A stretch of 64,000 bases of DNA from assembly GCA_003508835.1 (NCBI GenBank), contig PUFA01000072.1, positions 6,546,501-6,610,500 on the forward strand. Direction: 5' to 3'. The position numbers were made by a program, and so were the translations under genes. The notes below the pieces were generated by a model, which did no database searches, was not told the origin of the DNA, and saw only the letters and a list, made by a program, of their open reading frames with translations. The stretch comes from Eonycteris spelaea (lineage: Eukaryota; Chordata; Mammalia; Chiroptera; Pteropodidae). Shown here one piece after another: positions 22,481 through 31,978 of this stretch. Within the stretch, counting starts at the first letter, position 1. Each line of letters starts with the position of its first letter.

Positions 22481-22651
22481 GTCAGGATTAGGGTTAATTT
22501 ATCTTTTTTATTTTCTTGCGGAGAGGGTTGCCTTCTCTGCTGCCCACCCCTCCCCCTCCCCACCTCATCCCCGGTTTGGTGTTTAGACAAGCAAGTTGCC
22601 GATGGTCTTTCCCACTCCAGGTAACATTACATAAAGTACCAACTAGGAGAG

Positions 22652-22682
22652 ATGATGGACAGATAGATGATAGATAGATAGG
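22652..22682. repeat. (GATA)n-like microsatellite
   Basis: Imperfect AGATAGATGATAGATAGATAG. Confidence 0.8.
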
Positions 22683-22870
22683 GTCTTCAAAAGGGAAAAG
22701 TTGGGGCATCCCAAACCCAAACCAAGGGCTTCATTAATTGGCACTAACTCAATACAGACTGAACAGAAAAACTGATATGCCCAGATGGCAAATTTATCTC
22801 CTTATGATTCTGACCCAACTCTGAAATGTTTACTTGGAGAACACTCACATACACACATTTCTCTAAATAC

Positions 22871-22895
22871 CTTTCTTTCTCTCTCTCTCTCTCTC
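22871..22895. repeat. (CT)n microsatellite
   Basis: CTTTCTTTCT leads into about eight CT units. Confidence 0.85.
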
Positions 22896-24007
22896 CAACG
22901 AGTCTTTCAAGACAACAATGCTATTTACAAGAATCAGTGCCCAACTCCTTAGCTCGTTCAACTGCCGAGTCAGCACAGAGTGGTTAGCACAATGCCAGGA
23001 CAAGTTGCCACCGAGCGAGGATCATCCTGCATCTAACCAAAACAAGCACCAGCACCGGGCAAGCTTTCCCCGGTCTTCTCTTCTGCCCCTTTCTGGACGT
23101 TTCCCCTGGGGAAGACAGGTCCCCACCCAGACTCCTAAGTCAGCCCTGCAAATGAGCACACGCCCAGGGCCTCAGAGGCCAAGCCCTGGCCAAGGCAGAG
23201 GAATTCTGCACGGAGCCCTCAGCAGTCTATGCAAATGAAGGCCCACCTGAGAAATGAGGCTGTGAGATAAGCAGAGGCCTAGGCAGCTTTCCCACCCTTA
23301 ATGCCAGTGTGAGGCACCCAGGGAATTTAAAACCTCTTCCTCTTCCTGAGAATGACCTGGCCCCAAGCAGAAGTGCACACTGTTCGTGCTGTCCTGGCCT
23401 CACGTGCACGTTCACTCTTTAATCAAAATGGCATGGGAGCCAAACCCCGCTTCGGATGAGGACTTCTTATTGTACGTGGACCTCACCTGGAGCCTCCACG
23501 TGGGGGCGAGGCTATGTGTGTGTTTAGGTCCTCAAAGACAATGACTTGACGGGAAAATAAACCAGTTCTGACAACGGCCTTGGACTTGACACTATGGAAA
23601 CGTGGTTTTCTTGTGCTGGTCCACAGGGGATGCTAGGCGACCCGGTGGAGAGTGGGGGAAAGGGATGCTGGCGCGTGCAAACGTCCCGTCGGCGGCACCG
23701 CTGTCTTCGCAGAGGCTGCTAGCCGGGTCTCAGACTCTGGGTCCAGCCTACGCTTTTCGGAAGGAGCTAAGCACCCGCTCGGGTCAGTGGCATTGAGGGG
23801 CCTCAGGAGAAAAGTGTCCCCCTTCCTGAGCAGGGACAGCTTCATTCTTACCTACCCACTCTATCCCTTCCCGGGGCGGGCACGGGGCACCGAAGACAGA
23901 GAAGAGAACCCAACGAACCAGCAAAAACGGGGTAGAGGAATGACACACGGGAGGGACGACTCCAAGCACGTCGGCGGATGGTCAGAATCACGGCACACAC
24001 GTGGGGT

Positions 24008-24130
24008 CAAGGGTCAAAGAGTCCAAGACTAAAAACCCCGGCTTGACCTCTGACTAGCTGTAGCACCTTGGACCCCTTTCTGGGGGTCCATTTTCTCACC
24101 TGAATAATGGGATGGAAGTCGTGACTCTTC
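24008..24130 (+). repeat. MIR SINE, partial
   Basis: Contains 'ggcttgacctctgactagctgtagcaccttggac' and 'ggtccattttctcacctgaataatgggat', the MIR core in direct orientation. Confidence 0.65.
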
Positions 24131-24929
24131 TTTGGCACTAGTGAGCCTTCCACAACCGTGAGCCGCCGTCACGGCAGGTTTTTTCTGCTGGAGGGCTGGA
24201 GGGCTATGCCCGTCTTTATTTCACAGGCGGGTTCCTGGCACTAAACGACAGTGCCGTGTACTTCCTGGCCTGCAGCAATTAATCAGGAAGTGTTAGCTAG
24301 CGCTGTTATTGTGAACGTACATATGTACCCATTATAGAATCGCACAGATTCTCAAAACAAACCTAGAAGGAGAAAGTGAAAGGTTACAAAGAATCATCTC
24401 CGGGCAGTAAGTTCATGGGTGATTTGTTTTCTCGTTGTTGCATGACCACAGCGAACAGGCATTGTTTGGCGAAGGGGGGGGGGGAATGCCTTGGTGTTTA
24501 AAAACTAATAAAAATAAAATGGACATTCATCGTCTTGAACTAGAAATGAAACTATAAATGCAATAAAAAAAAAAGTCAAAACAGAAGTCGCGAGATTGTG
24601 AAATCAGAAACAGCTTGTAAAACAGGCAGAAAGAGCTGCGAGCTTGACCCAGAGTTGGGGTTCGAGGTGAGACTCTGCAAGGGTGCGCTGGGGACCTCCG
24701 CGTGGCCGAGGGACCTGGGAGAGAGACACACCCAGGAGGCATGAGCCGCCGGGTGAATCAGAGGCAGCAGGAGGCCTCACCGACGGGAGAGCCACATTTC
24801 CCACTGGAGGGTTCAGTCAATATTGGCCTGAACCATGAACTTGACCGAGAACCCTAACCTGGCTGACGGGACACAGGCCGCAGGGTTGAGCAGACCTGCT
24901 CTGTGGCATTTTCCAAATACCTGTGCCAT
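24131..24929. other. Unassigned sequence
   Basis: Holds an 11-base G run (24474-24484), an A-rich patch at 24500-24580 and otherwise unique sequence. 'gttagctagcgctgttattgtgaa' (24293-24316) could be a MIR tail fragment. No gene. Confidence 0.35.
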
Positions 24930-25200
24930 TGCGGACAGCCGGCTCTCGGGACATTCGCGTCTCGGTCCAGGACCCGTGGCCCAGAGCACGTCTTGGAGCC
25001 TGTTGCACAACCCCAGGCTGGTACGGGGCCAGACTCCACCGACACGGCCCGCAGAGGCCATGCCGGGGACAGGCGCCTGCTGCTCCGTGCACGCGTGGAA
25101 AAGAAAGAGGGGGTTCGAGCCGGAGAACCAGGACCCGTCCGAGCGCCCGAGTCTCCGCGGCTGCCCCGCCTCCCCTTCTCGGTTCCTCTTCTTCCTCCTG
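24930..25200. promoter_or_regulatory. CpG-dense block
   Basis: About 26 CpG in 265 bases. All three plus frames are open for 136-171 codons across 24835-25357, and two minus frames as well. Such simultaneous openness argues for composition rather than coding. No promoter box pair is as clear as in the 7.4-8.3 kb block. Confidence 0.4.
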
Positions 25201-25569
25201 GGCTCAGCACAGGGAGGGACCCCGAGGCTCAGCCCTCAGCCCAGCCAAGCTCGCATCCTCTCGCCTCATTCTCGAGGATCCCCCAAACCTCTTGCCCCTG
25301 TCCTTTGTCCTAAGCCCCAGTGTGGGCCAGCTGCCTACAGAGCAGGATGATCACTGATTCCCAAACGACTTCAAATTTCTCACATCCACGTGGAACTCAT
25401 TCTGTGCCCCTCAACGAGGCTCCCCTCGGAAGGTCCCCGCGCAAGCGAAACCAGCTTCACACTCTGTCGCAGAGATGAGCCGCCCTCCCCTACTGTCCTC
25501 TGCCCGGCCATCGGCACACAACGTACGACGGCGTCCTCTTTCCGTGGCCCGTTGCCCGGAAGGAATGAC

Positions 25570-25690
25570 CGTTAGTGTCCCTATGCCAAGGATAAGGTAA
25601 GGGACCTACGGAAAGACTGAGCTTGCTCCAGGTCACGTGGCTGGTAAGCAGTTGCGTCAACATCTGCACCAAGCTCTCCCAGCTCCAAGG
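25570..25690 (-). repeat. MIR SINE fragment
   Basis: The phrase 'cttgctccaggtcacgtggctggtaagcagttg' matches the reverse of the MIR core (ttgcccaaggtcacacagctagtaag). Confidence 0.55.
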
Positions 25691-26260
25691 CTAGCGCCGA
25701 GAGTGACCTTGCCGTTTGGCCTTCCACTGCTGACCGCTGCAGCAGGCCCCGCCCGGGCTCCTTGACTTCGGACTTGCCTGTTCCGGTCCACTCGCTACCG
25801 CCCTCCCAGCTTATCGTTCGAAAATATCGGTCGGCTCTGCCAGACCCTGCTCGACAGCCGCCAGTGGCTCCCTACTGCCTTCCAAGCACAGACTAAAGCC
25901 TCACGCCTGGAACCGGAGGCCCCTGCACTCTGACCTTGTCTCTCGGCAGCCTCGTTGTAGGACTTCCCTGCAGGCGTCGTATCTAATCTCTGCGCCCCAC
26001 ACCTGCGGCGCCTCCTTTGCTCCACCTCTCCCCAACACCTTCCCCGTAAGCCCAGTCCAAGTCCCACCCTCGACGAGAAGCCACTTGACTTTCCAGCCCT
26101 CACCAGTACCCCACCTTTGCACTAAACGTAAGGGAATGGAGGGGACAGGTTACCTACCCTCTCTCCCCAGGAAGACCTTCCCTTTCTTTAGGGTGAGCAG
26201 TATGCCTCGTGTGTTTGAATTCCTAAAAGCCTAGCACAGCGTACACATCATTAACCAGAG
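25691..26260 (+). mobile_element. L2 LINE, 3' region
   Basis: From about 25850 the order 'gccgccagtggctccctactgccttccaagcacagactaaagcc', 'ccctgcactctgaccttgtctc', 'gcctcctttgctcc', 'aggaagaccttccc' and 'aaaagcctagcacagcg' follows the L2 3' region. The first 160 bases are less certain. Confidence 0.65.
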
Positions 26261-26844
26261 CAGCCAGGCTGCTGCTGCGTGCCATGCTCTCGGGCCCCTG
26301 GCACTCCGTCAGTGAAGGTGACAGACCTCAGCAGTGGCAAAGCTCTCTCAAGCTGCTCTTGGTGGCTCTCTGACCTCTCGAGTCTCGTCCAGTCCACCTC
26401 CATCCGTAGCTGCTAACCCTGGACCAACTTGGAACTCGCCCCTGGATCTCCGTGGCACAGTGTCTAACACGCGCTTCAAGACAGAGCCCAACCCAGTGTG
26501 CTCGAAAAAAAAAAAATATGTCGCAAGTGTACAAGTCGGGTTTTCTCTTTAAAACCACATCTTTGCCTCTAGGGACCTCTTCTGAGTGCAGCGTCCTGCC
26601 CATGAGCAACACAGAGAGGGGCGTCCCTTGCGGCCGGCCCGGTCTGCGCAAGGCTCACCCACAGACGGCGTGCCGGGCCCGGCCCCCACCCCCCGCCAAG
26701 CCTCGGGCCCCGTGTGTCGGTTCCACTGTGTTCAAATGGAAAATAAAATGCTCAACTCAAAAACACTTTTCCAATGATATTTTAAGGAAAAATGAGATCA
26801 CAGAAAACCAGGGAGGTAAATTTAAATGGTGTGACCCCCAAGCA

Positions 26845-26879
26845 ACATATACATATACATATATATATATTTTTTTTTC
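26845..26879. repeat. (ACATAT)n/(AT)n with T run
   Basis: Three ACATAT-type units, five AT units, then a T9 run. Confidence 0.9.
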
Positions 26880-27169
26880 AAAGAATTCCCTGAAAGGCTT
26901 GTTCACCAGATGATGCTGGGGTGACACATCTGGGGGACCTTCGCCCCAGAGACCACCTGGGCAGCAGCAACACTCATGCTGCCACGGAAACCTCTCGTGA
27001 TGCTGCAGGAGCCCACGCCCGCACTGCAAACAGCCTCCTCCTCGCGGAGGCACGAACGAAGCCCGAGGTCCCCCAGGTTTGCGAGAACGGCCCACAGCCC
27101 CTCGCCAGCCAGGCCAACACCCTGCCTCTGCCAGAGATACCAAGTGTTTCCTGAACCCGCCCCAGGCAC

Positions 27170-27300
27170 AGCTCACTGAGCTATGAATAGCTATTAACAT
27201 GCACTTGCGGCATTAATTAAAAAACGTTCAGCCAGGCAAATTCTCATACTTTTAAAAAGTCATTTGGGTAATCGCCTTTCCATGCCGCAAACTTTCCGAA
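27170..27300. promoter_or_regulatory. AT-rich block resembling a conserved noncoding element
   Basis: Contains GCATTAATTAAAAAACG and TATTAACATGC words, with homeodomain-type cores (TTAATTAA, ATTAA) in otherwise GC-rich DNA. No repeat recognised. Confidence 0.25.
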
Positions 27301-27764
27301 CGACTGGCAGGTTGACATTTCACACTGTTGTTTGTTTTAATCAAGAAGCGGGAAGGAGGCGATATGGTGCCCGGTTCGTTTTTCAGGTGCTTTGATTCAC
27401 TGATTGGCAAATCCCCCACGCAATGGCGGCCCGAGCGAGGCTGCGGGAGAAGGAGGCTGCTGCCTCCGGGGGCTGGTGTCTGTGCTGGGGAGAAGGGAAG
27501 TGGCTCCAGATCATCAGCGACACAAGCCCCCTTCCTTCCTCTCCCCTCCCCCACGCCCAGCACCCAGCTGCCCCCTGGGCACACCGGGAACCTCCCCACC
27601 ACCACCCATTCCTCTCTCGACCGGAGAAGGGCTACTCCCTGAGCCCATACCCAGGGGGTCGGTGCTATTTCACCAAATTTAGGAGTCGGGGGGCAGTGGA
27701 GACGAAATTCTTCACGGTTCTCAAACTGCTTTCTTAAAGCAGCAGAACACGGAATCAGGCTGCA

Positions 27765-27935
27765 CCGTGCGCGCGTGAACCCCACCCCCACCATTCACAA
27801 GTCTTGGACCTCCCTGTGCCTCGGCTTCCTCGGCTGTCAACGGCACCTACGCACAAGGTCGTTTCGAGGTTCAGTAACTTAATATCGGTAGAGACGGTGT
27901 CTGGAGCATAATAGATGCCGCAGGCGTGTCAGTTT
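27765..27935 (+). repeat. MIR SINE
   Basis: The phrase 'aagtcttggacctccctgtgcctcggcttcctcggctgtcaacgg' is the MIR core with several substitutions, followed by 'gtttcgaggttcagtaacttaatat' and 'ggtgtctggagcataatagatgccgca' for the 3' half. Confidence 0.7.
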
Positions 27936-28394
27936 AAAAGGCGTCCCGCCTCCCTGACGCACTGGCTGATGGGGGCGTGCAGGACAGGGGCCACCGAGGC
28001 CCCTCCCAGGCCCAGCAGGGGCGCAGGGGACACAGTTTGACATCCTCAGGATGGAGGACACCCACCTTTTCCATCCGACACCATAAGCCCACGTTACAAA
28101 GCCTTTTGTGGAAAGACACACGAGTGTCCCGGGAAGGTGGCCCTGGGCACTCCGGCTCTCTCTCCAGGGCCCTCCACGCCACACTGTGTGGGGGCAGGCA
28201 GACCACAGATGGCCATCCAGGGTGAGGCACGGGCTTGTGTGGAGGTGCACGCTCACCGCCCAGCACACGCGGGACCAGGCCGGGACTGGCCGGCCTAATG
28301 GACACTGACGGCAGCCACCATGCCTCCCCTACCACCACAGAGCCTTCCGGAAGCCTTCCAAGACCCAGGTGGGCAGAGACCTCATCTAAAATCA
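27936..28394. other. GC-rich unassigned sequence
   Basis: No repeat recognised. Overlapping frames on both strands (27879-28395) lack recognisable features. Confidence 0.35.
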
Positions 28395-28545
28395 CTGCAC
28401 ATCACACAAGCATTTCAACGTTGATCAAGCACCTACTGTGTGCTAGTTATTAGACCTGGTACCAGAAATATGAAGCAGAAAAGGCAGGTCCCGGGATCCC
28501 CAGAGCCAAAAACCTAGTAGGAAGGATGATGACGAAAACAATCAA
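28395..28545 (-). mobile_element. L2 LINE, 3' end
   Basis: The phrase 'catttcaacgttgatcaagcacctactgtgtgctagttattagac' followed by 'gagccaaaaacctagtagg' is the reverse complement of the L2 3' end. Confidence 0.65.
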
Positions 28546-28680
28546 TGCTCATATTTTGTGACATGTCTTACAATGAATTACATGTGTGTATTATACAATG
28601 GTATATGTTATATAAGCTGTATACTATATGTGTATATTTATATTATACATGTCATGTATGTATGTATATGATATGCCCAA
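28546..28680. repeat. TA/TG-rich low-complexity sequence
   Basis: About 130 bases of alternating purine-pyrimidine words (TATATG, TGTATA, ATGTATGT) without a single strict unit. It probably derives from an eroded TG/TA microsatellite. Confidence 0.6.
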
Positions 28681-30504
28681 AGTGTACAGTGAGTGTGGGG
28701 GAAGGGGTCCCCACCTCCCTAATGGCGGGCGGGGTATCTGGGCAGGCGAGGAGAGACATGGCTGTAGGGTCATTTGCCAGGGGACCTACTTGTTTTAGTG
28801 GCAAGGAAAATGCTGGGCCTATCTGGGTATGAATCACCACTCTGGCAGTCTTTAGCTGTACGACTGTGGGCTTTTTAGTACGGGTTGGCGAACATCAGTA
28901 AAAAGGGTATAGACACCCCCGGGCAGGCAGGCAGTAGGTGACTCATGAATCGCCAAGGAGAGAAAGCGAGAAAGGGTGGCAGAGGCAGCGTTCCAACGGG
29001 GCCGGCGGGAGGGGCCTGGCTGAGCTCAAAGACAGACAGCGAATGCGAGGCCCTCGGGGGAGTCCAGTGGCAGCGTAGCCCTGACCCTGCATTTATGCTG
29101 CGTTATCATCGGCAAGATCTGGACCATCGTGCCTCCTCCTTCCTGTCTCCCTAGGATGTCTGGGGACACATGAGACCCAAGCTGGGGTGGGGGCTGGGGG
29201 TAGAGATCTGTGATTTCAGAAGAAAGACGAGCCGTGAGCTGAAAGGTTGGTTATTTCACTTGTGGAAGTCATGTGTGGACAATGGTTGTGGATTTCTCTG
29301 GGTTTATCAGAAAATCCCCCAAAGAGAAGAGATTATTTAACTGAGACCAGGAAAGAATCTGCAGATATTTCAAAAATATTAAATGCGATTCCTCAAGCCC
29401 CATAATACGATGCTTCCTTTTCCAGGCTTGGCTAATCGTAAAGCCTCGAGCTGTGACCAGGGCCCTCTCAGAACTGGGCAGCCAGGGAGACCCAGCCTGC
29501 CACCTTACCCAGTGTGACACCACTGGTTTCTGGGCCATGTTTGGAGCGTGATTTTCAGAGACAAGTTCTTTAAATTGGGAGTCGGAGGTAAGACGACGAT
29601 GAGCCTCAGTCATCACATTCCAGGCTTCCGATGAGACCCAGGACTTGTCAGGACGTGGGCTGTGAGCCCGCCAGTCAACAGACACGATTACCCCAGGAGG
29701 AAGGCTGGAGGGGATGGTGAGCAAAGCAGCCTGGAGAGCCAGGCATGACAGCAGGACATGAGCAAGCAAAGTCTGGTCGCCTTCTGGAGGTGAAGGGTCA
29801 AGTTCATAAATGGGAGGAGACTGGGTATTTCAGAAAGAAGTGGGTGGAATTTCAATGTACATACGTCCCGCAGAGGCTTAGCCCACTGGTTCCAGGATCG
29901 CTTGGCATCTATTCATCTCCTCCCACCTGGCGGCTCTGAGCTCCCGCAACGCTCTCTCTCTCTCATGGCTCCTATCAATTGGTAGCCGGGTCTGTAGTAT
30001 ACGAACTTGCAAAGCTGTCTTACTGCCCCTGCCAGGATGGAGGCCCCTTGAAGGCATGGTCCCATAACCAACTCCTCTTTTCCTGCTGTTGGATTAATGT
30101 AACACCCTGCAGAGTTTCACCTTAAGAGATCACACTTCCCCAAACTTCCTCCGCTGCGGATGGGGACAGAGATTATCCTACCGTCCTGTGTGCAGGAAGA
30201 TGTGGGGGAGTCCGACTCTGCCGCCCTCAGATTCCGGACTATTCCTAATGAATAACAGGCAAGATATTACACCACGTGGTCAAGAGGTTGTTGAGAGAAC
30301 TGAAGGCTGTAACTTGTACCGCTAAATGGCTCAGAAGCCTCATAAGTTAGGGAAGGTAGCATCTTCCAACTCTTCCTTGGTGTGAGCGAGCAGTAGCTAT
30401 CAAATAGCTTTAAAAATGAACAGCATTTGCAACCAAGTAGAAGAGGTAGCCGGGAATTCGGAGATGCACAGGAGACAAGAGCCACGAAGCTTTTACCTAG
30501 AGCA
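28681..30504. other. Unassigned sequence
   Basis: A weak MIR-like phrase lies at 28825-28915 ('tttagctgtacgactgtgggc', 'agtaaaaagggtatagac'). The interval 29270-29450 is AT-rich and CpG-poor and may be conserved. The minus frame at 29269-29769 (166 codons) has no recognisable domain. No gene is called. Confidence 0.35.
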
Positions 30505-30806
30505 GGTTCTCAGCCTCAACAGGAGAGACGTCTGAGGCTGGGTCGTTCTCTGCGGTGGGGGCTGGGTCGTTCTCTGTGGTGGGGGCTGGGTCGTTCTCTG
30601 CGGTGGGGGCTGGGTCGTTCTCTGCGGTGGGGGCTGGGCCATTCTCTGCGGTGGGGGCTGGTCCACGTACTTCAGGATGCAGGATGTTGAGCAGCTTCCT
30701 GGCTCTCTACCCACTAGATGCCAGCAACATGCTCCAGTTGTGACGATCAAACGTGTCATTGTCGAATGTCCCCGAGAGTCTCCCCTGGTTGACAACTACT
30801 GAGCTG
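30505..30806 (-). mobile_element. MER20-like hAT relic with internal minisatellite
   Basis: The outer ends match MER20 in reverse: 'gcaggttctcagcctcaac' at the left; 'caggatgttgagcagcttcctgg', 'ctacccactagatgccagcaacatgc', 'ttgtgacgatcaaacgtgtcattgtcgaatgtcc' and 'ggttgacaactact' at the right. Between them, a 24-base piece of the element is tandemly repeated (30537-30656), which explains the excess length over a normal copy of roughly 220 bases. Confidence 0.85.
30537..30656. repeat. 24-bp minisatellite, five copies
   Basis: Five units of GCTGGGTCGTTCTCTGCGGTGGGG start at 30537, 30561, 30585, 30609 and 30633. A partial GCTGG begins a sixth at 30657. Two units carry single or double substitutions (TGTGG in the second, GGCCATT in the fifth). 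As 24 is a multiple of three, the array gives an eight-residue peptide repeat in an open frame at 30427-30690. That frame is a by-product and not a gene. Confidence 0.95.
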
Positions 30807-30910
30807 GAGTCCGTTCGGCCACTGATTAGCAATGGGACTTGAAGACTGTCAGGGAACTTCGCGTCTCAGGGGCCTTTAGTTTCTCATCTATGAGACGAAG
30901 AAACGAGACT
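30807..30910 (+). repeat. MIR SINE fragment
   Basis: The phrases 'ccactgattagcaatgggacttg' and 'ggggcctttagtttctcatctatgagacgaag' follow the MIR core in direct orientation. It abuts the MER20 copy. Confidence 0.5.
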
Positions 30911-31504
30911 ACATCGCTGTTCCCCAAAATAGGGGCACTGCATCATCTGGAGGTCCCCGGGATCACTGCTGGTCACACCCAGACAGGGCATGCGGTCACA
31001 CTGAGTCACCCAGGAATGCTTTTCCCCTTTTACAGCTCTTTTCACTCTGATCGACGCAGGAAGAGCATCTCCACATTGCACTCCGAGGCGCTAACACCAC
31101 TGCAACTCTGGCTGTGAGATAAGAGAGGGGGCGATTCTCAGGCACGGAGCTTTGGGAAAACCCCAAACCCCAAATCTTCTGTCACTGCTGTTTCATCGTA
31201 TCTTCTATTTACGTCCATGCCCCTGGATTCCATATGCGATAGTGATACGGAGTTTCTTCTTAAAATATGTTTAAGTAAAATATGAAACCACCTACAAACA
31301 TATTACGAAAATAATAACGCATGTCCCAGTATGACAAAAATCACGAAGGTCTTCGAAAGTGCTAGAAAGGTTAACACTGCCCTTCTCCCATAAATTTCTA
31401 TATGAGACTGCATATTAAACTCAAGACTTGAGACGGTATTAATAATTTGGAAATTCTTGAATCTGAATTCCCTCTGTTGTTCTGTTGTAAAGGCTGGCCA
31501 TTGG
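30911..31504. other. Unassigned sequence
   Basis: From 31190 to 31500 the DNA is AT-rich with words such as 'aaatatgtttaagtaaaatatgaa'. It may be an old element or unique DNA. No gene. Confidence 0.35.
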
Positions 31505-31978
31505 TTCTATCATGTGGGCTAAATAGTGCACCCCCCAAATTCGTACATCGATGTCCTAACCCTCAGTATCTCAGAACGTGATCTTATTTGGACATAAGGT
31601 CCCTGCAGATATAATCAGCTAAGATCAGGTCACACTGGAGTAGGGCAGGCCCTGAATCCAATATGGCTGGTGTCATTATAAAAAGGGACATTTGAATACA
31701 GATGCACAGGGAGAATGTCATGTCAAAGTGAGAGCAAACACCAGTGTGATGCCTCTATGCACCAAGGAACACCGAAGACTGCCAGCAAACCACCAGAAGC
31801 CGAGAGAGAGGCCTGGGACAGATTTTCTGCCTCAGCCCTCAGGAGACCAACCAACCTTGTCACCACCTTGACCATGAACTTCCAACCTCCGGATCTGTGA
31901 GACAATAAATTTCTGTTGTTTAAGCCACTAGGCCCATGGTACCTGTTGTTATGTGAGCTACAGCAAACGAATACATCA
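31505..31978 (+). mobile_element. MaLR LTR (MLT1), near complete
   Basis: The best LTR in the window. It runs from 'ggttctatcatgtgggctaaatagtgc' through 'cctaaccctcagtatctcagaacgtgatcttatttggacataaggtc', 'ccaatatggctggtgtcattataaaaaggg', 'gaagactgccagcaaaccaccagaagccgagagagaggcctggga' and 'gagacaataaatttctgttgtttaagccac' to an end resembling 'cagcaaacgaatac'. The AATAAA within it is the LTR polyadenylation signal. It is a solitary LTR of an old endogenous retroelement, with no gag/pol remains beside it. Confidence 0.9.

Larger units (their letters stand above)
21991..24007. other. Unassigned sequence with AT-rich and GC-rich parts
   Basis: A pyrimidine-rich part at 22040-22160 is followed by an AT-rich, CpG-poor block (22340-22480, listed separately). 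Simple repeats lie at 22652-22682 (GATA-type) and 22871-22895 (CT). From 23620 to 24000 the sequence is CpG-rich again. No gene is recognised. Confidence 0.35.
26261..27764. other. Unassigned sequence with two AT-rich candidate elements
   Basis: The stretch alternates between GC-rich parts (26590-26720, 26930-27120, 27420-27620) and AT-rich parts (26735-26880, 27170-27300). An A12 run lies at 26504-26515. No exon is recognised; the frames at 27252-27794 (minus) and 27328-27737 (plus) overlap each other. Confidence 0.35.

Noticed and set aside
24835..25357. Three overlapping plus-strand frames
   Set aside because: All three frames being open at once marks a stop-poor composition, not a gene.
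30427..30690. Open frame with an eight-residue repeat (LGRSLRWG type)
   Set aside because: The peptide repeat is the direct result of a 24-bp minisatellite within a MER20 relic; 24 is divisible by three, so the frame stays open by arithmetic.
31715..31900. Open frame of 61 codons
   Set aside because: It lies wholly inside the MLT1 LTR.
31505..31978. Possible endogenous retrovirus provirus
   Set aside because: Only a solitary MaLR LTR is present; no partner LTR, primer-binding site or gag/pol remains are visible next to it.
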